From Synaphobranchus kaupii (Eukaryota; Chordata; Actinopteri; Anguilliformes; Synaphobranchidae): a stretch of DNA of 64,000 nucleotides. The notes beneath the pieces are model-generated. The model worked only from the letters and a program-made list of their open reading frames with translations. It was not told the DNA's origin and did not search any database. The position numbers and the translations under genes are program-made. This document shows positions 47,456-57,897 of the stretch, in pieces. Within the stretch, counting starts at the first letter, position 1; each line of letters opens with the position of its first letter. The stretch spans positions 78,491,386-78,555,385 of the forward strand of contig CM056376.1 in NCBI GenBank assembly GCA_029718625.1, written 5' to 3'.

Positions 47456-47882
47456 AAGCGCTCCAAATACAATGCGCACGGATTCTTTTGAAATACAGGG
47501 CTGGGAATAAAGGGCATGCTTGGCTGAGATGAACTGCACAATGGATGGTTATCAAAAGGAGCAATTTCACATTTCCTTAAATTGCTAACAGTGAGGAACT
47601 CTTTCATCATGCAGTACTGATGAAATTGTGATAACAGTACCTTTCTAAGAGTTTCGGCTCATTCATTTGTACAGCTGAGGCTTGCATAGTTCATTAGAAC
47701 TCCTGAGGTTTCACTGAAAATTGAAAGCAGTTAATTTAAAATGAATATATTTCAGAAATGACAATAAGCATGTGTTGTCAGCACTGTGACGATGGGGTAG
47801 CTTTGCAACTCGCCTGGTTACTTTTTCTTTGACTCCCTCATCCACCTGAAGATGACGGAAAATATTTATTTTAGGCTGCTGG

Positions 47883-48035
47883 AGGGCTCATTCAGTTGAG
47901 GCACCACACTCTGGTGCAGGATGAGCCTCATGGCTTCGGACCTAATCTGGACCGCGCCAGTGCCGACTGTGGCCGGTAGCACCGTAGGGCGATGTGAAAA
48001 AGGTTTCGCTTAGGGAATGGGAGGGTTCAGTTGGA
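47883..48035 (+). repeat. SINE-like dispersed repeat, copy 2 of 3
   Basis: Aligns with 23421-23590: CTCATTCAGTTGAGGCACC, GGATGAGCCTCATGGCTTCG, GTGCCGACTGTGGCCGGTAG and TTAGGGAATGGGAGGGTTC. Confidence 0.7.
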
Positions 48036-48206
48036 TAGTGTTCATTTCTGTTAAACGAGACATTTGTCCTTTGCATTTTGTTCCTCAGACCTGGTAGTTT
48101 TTTTAAAAGGACTTTGATACTTCACTCTCTCATCTGATTGGCTATGCATGGCAGTGGTTGTCGTCAGCTCTGTGAAAGTTAAATGTGGGTGTTGGTACAA
48201 ATTCAC

Positions 48207-49166
48207 ATTGGCTACGTACCACAGCCTATGCTATGTACACACTGCCAGTTTTCGGGAGTGACTACCGTATTAACTGATGAGAGTGAATACCGTAGTCACT
48301 CCCTGTGAACGGTACATACTAACAGCAGAGCGGAGTGAATTCAGTATTTAGGTTTGTACAAGTAACAGAAGTCACTCTCCTCCCCCGATCTCGAGATGAC
48401 AGTGAAAACACCTGTAATAGCAATGTTTACTTTAGACAATTGGTTCGCAAATAATTTGCGAGGCATGGGTTTGTCCGACAAAGTTTTACGATGAAAATTT
48501 GTGCTATGCCTATGTAGCCTACACGCAACATAGAGCATAGTTTCTATTGCCATATGTTCCATCATCGTAGCCTATTATCACCATAGCCTACATTATTCGT
48601 ACATTATTAATATTATATGCCATGTGTATGTGGAGTTAATTTTTGTGTTTTTTGGCTCCAGAATAAGATTAATTGGTCACATTTTGTGGCTGCTTTCTTT
48701 GCAGTGGCGGTAAACTTTTCACTTGATCACACCAGAGCTAGTTGCAGAATGTAGCTGGTGAGGTAAACTACATTTTTTCTATCAAATCCTAAAAATTTGC
48801 AAGGTCATGCAGTATCTTGTTTTTTTTTATAAGCTGTTAAAAATAGCTGGTGTTGTTTGTTCGCTCTGTCCTCTTGTTACTATTGGGAATGAATTAACAC
48901 AGGAGGAAGGAGGGAGCAGTGAAGGAGTGCGCATAGCGTTAGTGCGTAACGTCACTTAACAACTATTTGTCCAGTGCGGTTCTGGCACACACTGCACAGA
49001 CTAACCACAACCGAACTGAAATTCGGTAGTCAATACCTGAAAATTTCTACGGTTGTAGAATGCGGTTGTCACTTTCTTTTATAACCAAACTGTGTGAACT
49101 TAACAGGATTAAGCACAACAATGGGGAGTGACAATCGTATTTAGCTCCAGTGTGTACGTAGCCATT
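48207..49166. mobile_element. 954-bp DNA transposon with GGCTACGTA ends
   Basis: Element 48210-49163 starts GGCTACGTAC and ends GTACGTAGCC. The longer terminus GGCTACGTACACACTG is complete at the right and interrupted by about 20 bp at the left. ATT flanks both ends (48207-48209 and 49164-49166), a possible 3-bp duplication. Near the ends GGGAGTGACTACCGTATT and GGGGAGTGACAATCGTATTT also match in inverse. No transposase recognised. Confidence 0.72.
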
Positions 49167-49548
49167 AAGAATCGCTGTCTGAGTCTGGAACTTGGTTTTC
49201 ATGTAATATAAAAACAGCTTGCTTCAAACCATGAACAGAAATTCTGCATTCTCCTTCACGGCACACAGAACGGAGTGTGCAATTGTACCGATAGTGAAAT
49301 TGGGAAGGTGTGTCACAGTTATGAGTGAAATAAGAGTGGCGCCATAATTGTCCATTGCTTTTTCCTTGGCTGACTCAGTTATCCCATGGGCAGATTAGCA
49401 GGACTGCTCATTTCCAAACCGTTTCACTTGGAGTCCTTCCCGGAGGCATTAATGTCCTACCGCTTCGGCAGGTTTCCGTCATATCACCCAGGGATTCTGC
49501 TTCATTCTGGCATATATGGCATAAAGTCTACAAAATGCTGTCTTAAGC
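49167..49548. other. No gene seen
   Basis: Single-copy-like DNA with two overlapping short plus-strand frames lacking motifs. Confidence 0.4.
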
Positions 49549-49860
49549 ATGACATAACAGTTGTCATGACGAGTTATGATATGGTCTTATAGCTTATGAC
49601 AAATAATGTAAAATGTTGTGACTGAAATTGACATAATGGCTCATGTCACATTCAAACTATGCTTATGACACCTGCCATGACAAAATTTTTATGACACATT
49701 AGTGTCATAAAATGACATGTCATACTGCATGGAATATAAAAAGAAACATAATTCAAGAGACACAATAACCACTCAAAAATGGAATCTGTAATGTAATGCC
49801 ATCTGTCAGAAGCTGCTCAACACTGTCATGACTAGTTATGGCTTATGACAGATCTTAAGA
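49549..49860. repeat. TTATGACA/TGTCATAA-rich repeat
   Basis: At least a dozen copies of TTATGACA, CATGACA or their complements occur (for example CTTATGACACCTGCCATGAC and AGTGTCATAAAATGACATG). The stretch looks like the decayed interior of a fish DNA-transposon family with this vocabulary. Clear termini are not visible. Confidence 0.6.
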
Positions 49861-49986
49861 CGTAATGTCTGGAGAATGCTGTAGTTATCTAATCTGGAAA
49901 TGTTTGAATAGCATATTCTGTGATGTTAGCAAGGATGCAGAAAGACTGAAAGCTTGGGTAACTAGTAAACATACCTTTCTACTGTA

Positions 49987-50007
49987 CCCCCCCCCCCCCG
50001 CCCCCCC
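49987..50007. repeat. Poly-C tract
   Basis: Thirteen C, one G, seven C. Confidence 0.92.
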
Positions 50008-50604
50008 ATTCCTGGTAGTCCAGAGCCAAACTGCAATCCATGAAGACTTTAAGACTTGCAATTTTTAGAACATTACCTCAGTAATATCCAACTATCTTGT
50101 TAGTTTGTTGCGGTGTTGCTGGAAGAGCCCATGTTATGCTTATGATTGGCTTTGTTACTTAGCAATATCTTTGGCTTACAGTACGGATGGAGTCTAGTGG
50201 GTGTTCTTTACTACAATGGTGCAGTGTGTGTTAACACAGATCAGGTTGTGCGGGAGCAAGCCAGAAAGATCAGGATGCGTAATAAGACACTAGCCCAGCT
50301 GTGCCAGCCTCGTCTGTTTAGATGCGTGCCACAGACACTTGCTGAAAGTGTTTATCTTGACAAATGCCGCCTGGGCACCACGGCTTCCAGCAACGAGACT
50401 GTGTGCCAGGCTGGGCGCATGTCCAAATTTCTACGTCCCCTCTGCTAGCGGCTACAGCAGATAGCCTGATGGCGCCACAGCCATGCAGTGACACTGCCTC
50501 CAGCGGAGGGCCCACTGACCTCACTGTGATAAGGAGAAAGAGGAGGACTCACAGAGGAAATCTCCCATTGTACATGTACCGTCATTACAGAGCGTAATAA
50601 TGTC
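50008..50604. other. No gene recognised
   Basis: Overlapping frames on both strands (50146-50448 and 50364-50597 plus; 50318-50524 minus) lack known motifs. The GC content is somewhat higher here than around it. Confidence 0.35.
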
Positions 50605-50790
50605 AAAATGTGAAGGCATCTGGAGCTGCCCAATGGCTCGTACTGCTGAGGCCTAGCGATGCTCCCCACTGTCCAGGATTGAATCCTGAGTGTGCCAGGT
50701 GCCGAATGTGGTCAGCAGCCTGCAAGGTAGCGCATGATTGGCTGTGGCATTTCCCAGGGAGGGAGGGCTTTGGACAGTAAGCTTTACTCT
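50605..50790 (+). repeat. SINE-like dispersed repeat, copy 3 of 3
   Basis: Shares the block order of 23421 and 47883: CAGGATTGAATCCTGAGTG, GTGCCGAATGTGGTCAGC, GATTGGCTGTGGCATTTCCC and AGGGAGGGAGGGCT. GATTGAATCC is a degenerate box B. Confidence 0.65.
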
Positions 50791-51315
50791 GATTTGCTGT
50801 GCAAGACTGACTTCTACATATCCAACCAGATTGAACCGTGCATGAACAAGTGTGTACCCTTCTGATACAAAGACTAAACTGATCAGTACATGAACTGCAA
50901 AGAGAAAAGAAATGTTGGCTAGCAAGGCACATATGTTTGTGTCTTTATTTTTTTTTACACTCCCAAATGTGACAGGCAATGGAACAATGTGCAAAGAAGC
51001 ATTTCTGAGGTTGGCTTTGAGCCTGTGCATTCTCCTTAGCCTACCTCCTTAATCCATTCCATTAAGGAGATATTGGGATGGCAGGTATGCCATCTGCCAA
51101 GTTACGGCTTGGTGGGGCATGCCCCGTACCTATACAGCACCAAGAGTTTGGCACTTTTCAGGGTTTCCTACAGAAGTAACCACAATGACCATAGACTCTC
51201 AGCCCTTAAAAACATTACCTTCTGAATGTTCTGACCGCATGTAACCACACAGCATTCAGATACAACTTCACACATCCACACAATAAAGCCCCAAACTTGG
51301 GTTATTTTGCCGTTT
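50791..51315. other. No gene seen
   Basis: Contains a short perfect dyad CTCCTTAATCCATTCCATTA-AGGAG around 51044-51069. Otherwise nothing recognised. Confidence 0.4.
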
Positions 51316-51358
51316 TTCTCCTTCTCCTTCTTCTTCTTCTTCTTCTTCTTCTTCTTCC
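51316..51358. repeat. CTT microsatellite
   Basis: About twelve CTT units with CTC variants at the 5' side. Confidence 0.95.
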
Positions 51359-51525
51359 CATTTTTCCTGCCAAACTGCATGCCTCCGTCGCGATGTTATC
51401 CAATGGGGAGAATTATTCTTTGAGGGTATGGTCTGTATACCTGCTCATCAAGCTTACCGCCCAATAAAAACGCTTCATACTAATGTTTTAATGTTAATAC
51501 AGCTAATGGCTTCATGCTTCCCAAG

Positions 51526-51625
51526 AAGTTATTGTGGCCTAATGGATAGAGGTGCTGTCCCTCACACAGAGGATTGTGGGTTCGAGCCCAGCAGGGCACA
51601 TGTTTATTTTCCACAATAAACATTA
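51526..51625 (+). repeat. tRNA-Arg-like SINE head
   Basis: GTGGCCTAATGGATAGAGG is a near-perfect box A and TGTGGGTTCGAGCCCAGC a near-perfect box B, about 35 bp apart. Both closely resemble tRNA-Arg. A normal acceptor stem and anticodon arm do not form, and an AT-rich tail (TTTATTTTCC, AATAAACATT) follows, so a tRNA-derived SINE is more likely than a tRNA gene. Confidence 0.65.
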
Positions 51626-52803
51626 TTTTCATTTATTAGACTGTTATTATTTTCACATTAACACATTAACATATTTTTATTGCAAAGGCAAAAGAGGTTT
51701 CCAATATTAACAGTTCAATGTTTCACTTGACGCTTGCTCTTGTCTGGTTTGGGGAGGGTGTTAAGCTCTGCTTTTGCGGTCATGACTGACTGGCTGTGGA
51801 AACCGAACCTCAACGTACCCTTGCCTCGACCAACATTTCTTTATTCATTAATTTCTTCACTTCAGCTCTGTTCACTTTATCCTTTTCACACATAACACAA
51901 TGTCACCAGAAAATTAACAACTAGGAAAATTAATAATTTACGATAATAGCCTAAATTAAGAATTGATGATAGCCTCATTTAAGCTGCAATCCATCAAGAG
52001 ATCGGATTTATAAACCGCCAATTCCCCAAACATATCTCATTCATGGTTAGTCACTTAAAAAGAAAAACAACAATAGCCTCCGAATGTGGCTCTAGTCTAC
52101 GCTACTCGGCAGATGTAGCTTACTGCAAACACTTTTAATTATAATAATAATAAGAAGAATAAGAAGAATAAGAATAATCTCTGGTATGTACTTTCTTAGT
52201 AGTATCTATTGTTTTCTTTCTGGCTGAGATTCCTGGGAAATATGCGTTGTCCAATTAAGCTAACGTTACTGTTGCCAGAGAAACGTCAGTCTGCTTCTAG
52301 TCAGGAAGCAGATACAACCTAGGCTACTACGAAGCGAATCAACATGCCTTATAGCCTACATTCATTGCACTACACAAAACTAAACTAAACCCAGCTGTCC
52401 GGTACCAAAACATTTCCCGCAGGTAACATTCTACACTACCGGAAAAAAAACTGCGAAGGAATTTCTGTGAATGAACTCACTCGCTCGCTCGCTAGCTCGT
52501 AGCCCACACATGGAAGGTTAGAGTTACGCATCCGGCAATCCAGTGTTGAATAGCCTAACGTTAAATGTATTTCATTTTCAATAGAATACTAATAGCCCTA
52601 TTTTAAAACTGTATTTCCATATTTTACTGATGCAAACTATTTAGGCTGTACTAGCTATTTAGGCTGTATGTCTTTCAGATAGAATGTGTTTGCGTCTAGC
52701 CCACTGTGCATGCATGTCTCCATGTAGACTTGGTTCATTCATTTACATGCTTCTTCATGATCCATAGCTCAGGTGGTGCTGTTCATTGTATTTCATTACA
52801 CAT
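51626..52803. other. Non-coding DNA with a simple repeat
   Basis: AT-rich, with an AAT/AAG microsatellite at 52139-52178 and a CTCGCTCGCTCGCTAGCTCG patch near 52480. No gene recognised. Confidence 0.4.
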
Positions 52804-54372
52804 TTTATACCATGGCTTGGCTAAATACTCGTTTCTGATTGGCTGGAGGGTGGGCATTTATTTCGTTAAACCGCCCGGCAATGAAGTAGCGCTGGCAACA
52901 TTTTAATCACCGTTCTAAATTAATACGCCGTCTACGTTATCTGCTGCCAGCGCCATTAGAGTCGACACTTTTATGAATGGTATCCATAGCAACACCAACA
53001 GCTGATCAATAAAGCCGGCAAATAACGCTAAATCCGCTGATTTGAAAAGTTTGTCTTCGCCAAATATCTTAGCTACAACAACTTTAATCTAGCAAAGAAG
53101 TTTTGTGGTTAGAGGTGCAGTATTTATTCAGTTTGGAAATATGAACGTAACATAGTAGGGCTTTACCTAATGTAATGTAACGCTGACGTGAGCAACGCTG
53201 GTTGCGAATGCGAAAAAGTTACTTCACAAAGCACGTTAATCTGTATATTAAAAAAAACATTTTATCCAGCGAAATGTCTTAGATATGACAAGTTACATCT
53301 AACAGTAATAAACTCTGTATCTACAGTAGGCTATTTTTTTCAGATGTTCCCATCTCATGATGCAGATCGTGAAATGCAATTTCCTTAGCCTGGGCTGTTT
53401 AAAATAGGCTGCGTGACCAAAGCATTTTTAAAAAGCAAGACGGAGAGAGGGAGGTAAATTGCAGGCGCGGAGCTAGGGGGTGGCTTCCGTGTCTTAAGCC
53501 ACAAATGTTTTCTTAAAAGCCCCTAATCCTAATTTATTTTGTTTAATTTTTTTTTTATTAAAAAAAAAAGCCCCTAATCCTGAAATCTCCCCAAAAGCCC
53601 CCTATCCTGATTTATTTTTATTTATTTTTTCCTATCCTGAACTTTCCCAAAGATAATAAAAAATATAACGGTCATTCTCAGTCAGATTACACACATTACG
53701 TCGCCAATCTGTCACTCGGATTCTGTGTGCGTGCCTGTAAACGCGGCGGGAGGAGTCAAGGCAACAGCAACAGCAGAGCACCGAGACGAGAGCAGCACTC
53801 CACACTCTCCACGTTACTGTAAAGTGAGACCTTGGCGTGAACCTAACCTAACATGGACATACGAGCATTTTTCAAGAAGAAACCATCCACAGGAGAACGT
53901 CGGACAGATGTTCCAGGTTTGTGAAAACAAAGCCTTAGCTAGCTAGCTTGCAGCTAACGTTAGTAGTGCTAGCTAGCTACCCAGCACTATTAAGGGCGTT
54001 TCAGAGGGGGAGCGATTGATGCGTGCGTACCCGCTTTGGCCCGCGGGGTCTCACTACGCTCCTCATGTGAACGGACAGACAGACAAGCGCTCCGCGAGGC
54101 GCTCTACGCTTGGTAACCATGGAAACAGCTCTGTGTACCTGTGCACTACTCTATTCCTGCCGTTAACGTCTGTATTTTCTTTAGTCTATAGCAACATATT
54201 AATATATCTATATATCATATATCTTCTAGAAATATTGAAAGTCTATAATCCAAAAGGTAACAACTAATAATTTTCAAATTAGTTCAGTTAGTAAGTTTAC
54301 TTAGTGAGTTGAGTTTAGTTTAGTTTAGTTCGCTAGCTAGTTTTCTGAGTAGCCCTAGTGTTTAGTTTAGCC

Positions 54373-54677
54373 ATGGACCGGCGTCAAAGAGTGATGCTGC
54401 TCCAGCTGTGTCAAATTGTTAGATTAATTTTATTGAACAGAAGGAGGCGAAGGTCATTGTGGGTACATCCTATCCTGACTTCAAGACAGGAGCATGGTGA
54501 ATATCACCATCTGATGAGGGACCTTAGGGCTGATCCTGTCAGGTTCAAAGTTTACTTCAGGCTGAGCCCTGACTTGTTTGACCAACTTCATGCCCTGGTG
54601 GCCCCGAGGATCCAGAAGATCCACACCAACATGAGGGAACCCATCTCCACAGAGGAACGTCTGTGCATCTGCCTTCG
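54373..54677 (+). pseudogene. PIF/Harbinger (HARBI1/ALP1-like) transposase, first exon only
   Basis: An ATG in good context (GCCATGG) opens 101 complete codons up to a TTCG|GTGAGT donor. The protein has an Arg-rich RRRRRSLWVHPI segment, EYHHLMRDLRADP, FKVYFRLSPDLFDQL and a final STEERLCICLR. These match the N-terminal part of Harbinger nuclease proteins (ALP1-like), just before the part holding the first catalytic Asp. The rest of the gene is not found. Upstream, TAAGGGCGTTTCAGAGGG at 53991 could be the Harbinger left end after a TAA target. The exon lies in intron 1 of the hAT gene in the same orientation and is probably a truncated insertion. Confidence 0.75.
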
Positions 54678-54724
54678 GTGAGTTATATTAATGTTTTTGA
54701 AAATACCTATCCCCTTCTCCTGTG

Positions 54725-54881
54725 TTATATACAGATCTCTTGTTCTGTACTGTGAGGTTTATTTTACTTATTTATTGTCTTGACTGTATACTTACCTGAG
54801 CAAAACGAATTTCCCTTGTTGGACAATAAAGAACATCTATCTATTTATATAAAATACTCTGATTTAAAAAAAAAAAAAAAA
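54725..54881 (+). repeat. Retroposon-like 3' tail with poly(A)
   Basis: CTGAGCAAAACGAATTTCCC and TTGGACAATAAAGAACATC, with CTATCTATT words, lead to a run of 15 A. This tail vocabulary is shared by many fish retroposons. A similar TTCCCTACGGGGACAATAAAG sits just left of the Tc1 copy at 60773-60796. The 5' end is undefined. Confidence 0.5.
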
Positions 54882-55926
54882 GAGGAAAGGACAGGAGAAA
54901 ACCAAGACAACAAAGCAGGACAAGATAAGGACAGGAATGGTGAGGGAGTGAGAAAGGAGTGAACAACAAAAAAGAAAAGAGGTAAAGATGTGTGATGAGG
55001 AGCCAGGGAGAAAAGAGGAAAGGACAGGAGAAAACCAAGACAACAAAGCAGGACAAGATGAGGAGAGGATCAGTTATTGAGTGAAATGTAGGCCTAATTG
55101 AAAATTAAAATGAAAGGTAATGATTGCAGTACTCATGCAACATGGTAAAAAAAACTAACTAATTTTGCCTCCTGTTCCAGACACAGCAGCAGGTAATGAG
55201 CTTGGGAAACTTGTGGAGAAAGCAGAGGAAGAGGGACAGCGGACAAGCAATGAAGTGAAGCACAGAAGACCAGAGGTAACAGGAGGAACAGCAGAAAACT
55301 TAAGAAAGACATTCAGTGTTGGTTCTCAGTCAGTATTACTGTGTGAAATGTAATTGAACATTAAAATGAAATGAAAAGTACTGATTGCAGTAGTCATACA
55401 ATGCAGTAAAATTAACTAAAACATATGCCATGTTCCAAGTATAATAACTACCCATCACCTAAAAATCAGCGCGCGCACGCACCCGGGCACTCCTGGGCTT
55501 GTCTGGGCTTAGCCCCTAATCTTGTCCTATCCTAGCTCCGCCCCTGGTAAATTGAGTTGCGGTTTCATGCAATTTTCTTAAATAATGTAACAAATGACAA
55601 AAATAACCAAAATTGGTGCTAATTTTATGGTATAAAGTTGAGAAGGAACTATTTGCTTCCTTATAGAATCAATTGTTTTCAGAACTACCAATGAGAGATT
55701 TTTGCATAACTACGGACAAAATAGAACTAGCAACGAGAAATAGAATTAGCAACGAGATGTTTTCTGTTCAAATAGAACTATCAACGAGCAGTTTTGCATG
55801 ACAACGGCAAACTACATGCCAAAATGGCCTCGGAAGGATATTTAAATTTCAGCTGATAAAGTCGATAAAAATCAATAAATATAAATGTGACTATATATAA
55901 TAATTGTTGGTAACCATGGTATAAGC

Positions 55927-55983
55927 GCAATAATGACCTCGGAGCCGGGCATTTTAAATGCCCGGCTCCTCGGTCATTATTGC
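55927..55983. repeat. 57-bp near-perfect hairpin
   Basis: Two 28-nt arms (GCAATAATGACC..GGAGCCGGGCATTT and its complement) pair at 26 of 28 positions around a single T. On one strand this gives a snap-back with practically no loop. It adjoins the ACCATGGTATAAGC terminus-like word. Confidence 0.93.
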
Positions 55984-56180
55984 TTACAAATACTGCTCAT
56001 CTACAAACTATTTTAATGTAATTGTGTGCTGTCTGTAATAGGATAACTGTTCTCATTCTTGTCAATAGACGGTGCTATGGTTACGCGAATGTCTGCATGC
56101 ATTTCTTTGGAATGCATGTCTCTCTCCGTGTTTATCTTCATGCATTATTCATCATTAGTTAGCTATAAAAAATAAGTGAT

Positions 56181-56413
56181 ATCAGATCAACAACGTCTAC
56201 GACGTAAAAAAAGCCAAGTTACTCACGCATAGCCTACAGACATTATTATACATTAGCGCTGTCTATAAGTTCTTAATTCCAACTTGCAAAAACTAGGCCT
56301 GCCTTTAAAAGTATTGATATCAAAATGTGGCCAAGTTACAACTAACAATATTGCCTATCGTAGCTCACACTAAATAAACTAGCTCTATTCCAAAGCAATG
56401 CTATCCAAACTTG
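56181..56413 (+). repeat. Left arm of long inverted repeat
   Basis: From ATCAGATCAACAACGTCTAC to GCAATGCTATCCAAACTT. Complementary, with small indels, to about 57690-57897. Its inner half is also present in direct orientation at 56770-56911 as part of copy B. Confidence 0.88.
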
Positions 56414-56545
56414 CTATCCAATACTCTCATTCAGATGTGTTACACTTAGAAATTAAACAGAAAAATTACTACACTATAGGGCATGTTTGAACAATTGTCT
56501 GCATCCACTGCTTTGGGTCTATGAAAAGCACAGAATGAATAAAAT

Positions 56546-56546
<1 letters not shown>

Positions 56547-56585
<39 letters not shown>
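56547..56585. repeat. TAT microsatellite, copy A
   Basis: Thirteen TAT units. The matching array in copy B (57161-57196) has twelve. Confidence 0.95.
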
Positions 56586-56633
56586 GTATTTATTTATTTG
56601 GATTTCTATCAAAACCTGTGTGGTCCTACAGAG

Positions 56634-57159
56634 CCTAAAAATCAGCGCGCGCACGCACCCGGGCACTCCTGGGCTTGTCTGGGCTTAGCCCCTAATCTTG
56701 TCCTATCCTAGCTCCGCCCCTGGTAAATTGAGTTGCGGTTTCATGCAATTTTCTTAAATAATGTAACAAGTTCTTAATTCCAACTTGCAAAAACTAGGCC
56801 TGCCTTTAAAAGTATTGATATCAAAATGTGGCCAAGTTACAACTAACAATATTGCCTATCGTAGCTCACACTAAATAAACTAGCTCTATTCCAAAGCAAT
56901 GCTATCCAAACTTTCCTAAATTATTTAATGCAACTTGGCCATGTGTTTCTTCATCTTACCATCTCAAGAGAATGTGGTCAATGAAACTGTATGTGCCACA
57001 TCAAACTGCAAAATGAAAATAATTTATAGTGGAAATACTCTCATTCAGATGTGTTACACTTAGAAATTAAACAGAAAAATTACTACACTATAGGGCATGT
57101 TTGAACAATTGTCTGCATCCACTGCTTTGGGTCTATGAAAAGCACAGAATGAATAAAAT

Positions 57160-57196
<37 letters not shown>

Positions 57197-57245
57197 GTAT
57201 TTATTTATTTGGATTTCTATCAAAACCTGTGTGGTCCTACAGAGC
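56634..57245. repeat. Tandem duplication, copy B
   Basis: Starts with the last 89 bp of hAT sequence from the CCTAAAAATCAGCGCGCG point, so the duplication came after the hAT insertion. It jumps from AATAATGTAACAA directly to GTTCTTAATTCCAAC (56769/56770), losing 678 bp, and keeps TCCTAAATTATTTAATGC and more at 56912-57035 that copy A lost. It ends CCTACAGAGC at 57245. Confidence 0.88.
57161..57196. repeat. TAT microsatellite, copy B
   Basis: Twelve TAT units in the duplicated context GAATAAAATG-TATTATT...TATGTATTTATTTA. Confidence 0.95.
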
Positions 57246-57639
57246 ATAGATATCCTTGTGTTCACAAAATTTTGTTTGCAAATATCATAAATACTATTAT
57301 GTTAAGAAAATTGGTACTATTACTTGCCACCATTTGACCCACAAACATGTCCTGGATACGCATGTAAAAATGCTATATGTACGCTATTTTCTAGGTGATA
57401 ATATTACAAATTTTTATCTGCTTTTATTTATTCATCAACCCTTTCTCTATTGTACATGATGTTTCTTGGTATAAATGTGTTGGTGAATTGTAAAGAATTC
57501 TGTAGCAACAGTTAACATTTTAAAACCTGTACATTTTCTAAAGTAAACTTGCCAACAAAGTACAACCATTCAATCAACTGTTAAAAACATTCATTGAAAT
57601 CATATGTTGTTCCATGAGGCACAATCTCTTCACATGCAA

Positions 57640-57897
57640 AGATGAAGAAACACAGGGCCAAGTTGCATTAAATAATTTAGAAAGTTTGGACAGCATTGCT
57701 TTGGAATAGAGCTAGTTTATTTAGTGTGAGCTACGATAGGCAATATTGTTAGTTGTAACTTGGCCACATTTTGATATCAAGACTTTTAAGGCAGGCCTAG
57801 TTTTTGCAAGTTGGAATTAAGGACTTATAGACAGCGCTATGTAGGCTATGCGTGAGTAACTTGGCTTTTTTTACGTCGTAGATGTTTTTGATCTGAT
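57640..57897 (-). repeat. Right arm of long inverted repeat
   Basis: Reverse complement of 56181-56413 continued into 56912-56961 (AGATGAAGAAACACAGGGCC and TTAAATAATTTAGAAAG pair with the copy B segment). The arm shows that the segment now found only in copy B was originally next to the sequence of copy A. The ancestral fold-back element had arms of about 260 bp. Confidence 0.85.

Larger units (their letters stand above)
53853..55275 (+). pseudogene. hAT transposase, only first two exons remain
   Basis: Exon 1 (53853-53916) starts at an ATG and encodes MDIRAFFKKKPSTG..., the short basic start typical of TTF-type or ZMYM-type zinc-finger hAT proteins. It ends at a CAG|GT donor. Exon 2 (55181-55275) follows a pyrimidine-rich TGTTCCAG acceptor, joins in frame (split GAC codon) and encodes a charged stretch with LGKLVEKAEEEGQR, ending at GAG|GTAACA. 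No zinc finger, catalytic domain or dimerisation domain follows before the right terminus, so about nine tenths of a normal protein is lost. The acceptor region is duplicated: about 55081-55180 resembles 55341-55440. The 54881-54930 block also recurs at 55014-55063, suggesting exon-unit duplication. Exon structure is inferred from splice signals and frame. Confidence 0.65.
53454..55554 (+). mobile_element. hAT element with 8-bp target duplication and broken gene
   Basis: The element (53462-55546, 2085 bp) begins CAGGCGCGGAGCTAGG and ends CCTAGCTCCGCCCCTG, inverted with one difference in the first 16 bp. The identical 8-mer GTAAATTG flanks both ends (53454-53461 and 55547-55554), a signature of hAT transposition. 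A CpG-rich leader (about 53690-53850) precedes a first transposase exon. Most of the gene is missing. The interior also carries a Harbinger exon, a poly(A)-tailed insertion and internal direct repeats, so the element is dead. Confidence 0.9.
52804..55923. mobile_element. Older repeat split by the hAT insertion
   Basis: TTATACCATGGCTTGGCTAA (52806 onward) with GTTTCTGATTGGCTGGAGGG resembles one end of a common fish repeat. GGTAACCATGGTATAAGCG (55909-55927) is its inverted partner. The 2.1-kb hAT element at 53462-55546 lies between them. Removing it and one copy of the 8-bp duplication would leave an element of about 1 kb. Boundaries are approximate. Confidence 0.45.
55458..56633. repeat. Tandem duplication, copy A
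   Basis: Copy A runs from CCTAAAAATCAGCGCGCG inside the hAT right end through its terminus and the flank to CCTACAGAGC. Compared with copy B it keeps an internal 678-bp segment (55591-56268) that B lacks. It has lost the 124-bp segment that B keeps at 56912-57035, leaving a small GCTATCC junction at 56414. Confidence 0.88.

Noticed and set aside
47136..47610. Possible Harbinger or LINE protein fragment on the minus strand
   Set aside because: Short frames around the inverted repeat suggested a transposase tail at first, but no catalytic or conserved motif could be matched.
50146..50597. Two overlapping plus-strand frames of 77-100 codons in a GC-richer patch
   Set aside because: No known domain, and frames of similar size exist on the opposite strand; insufficient support for a gene.
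51526..51605. Genuine tRNA-Arg gene
   Set aside because: Box A and box B are good, but acceptor and anticodon stems do not pair and an AT-rich retroposon tail follows, so a SINE is more likely.
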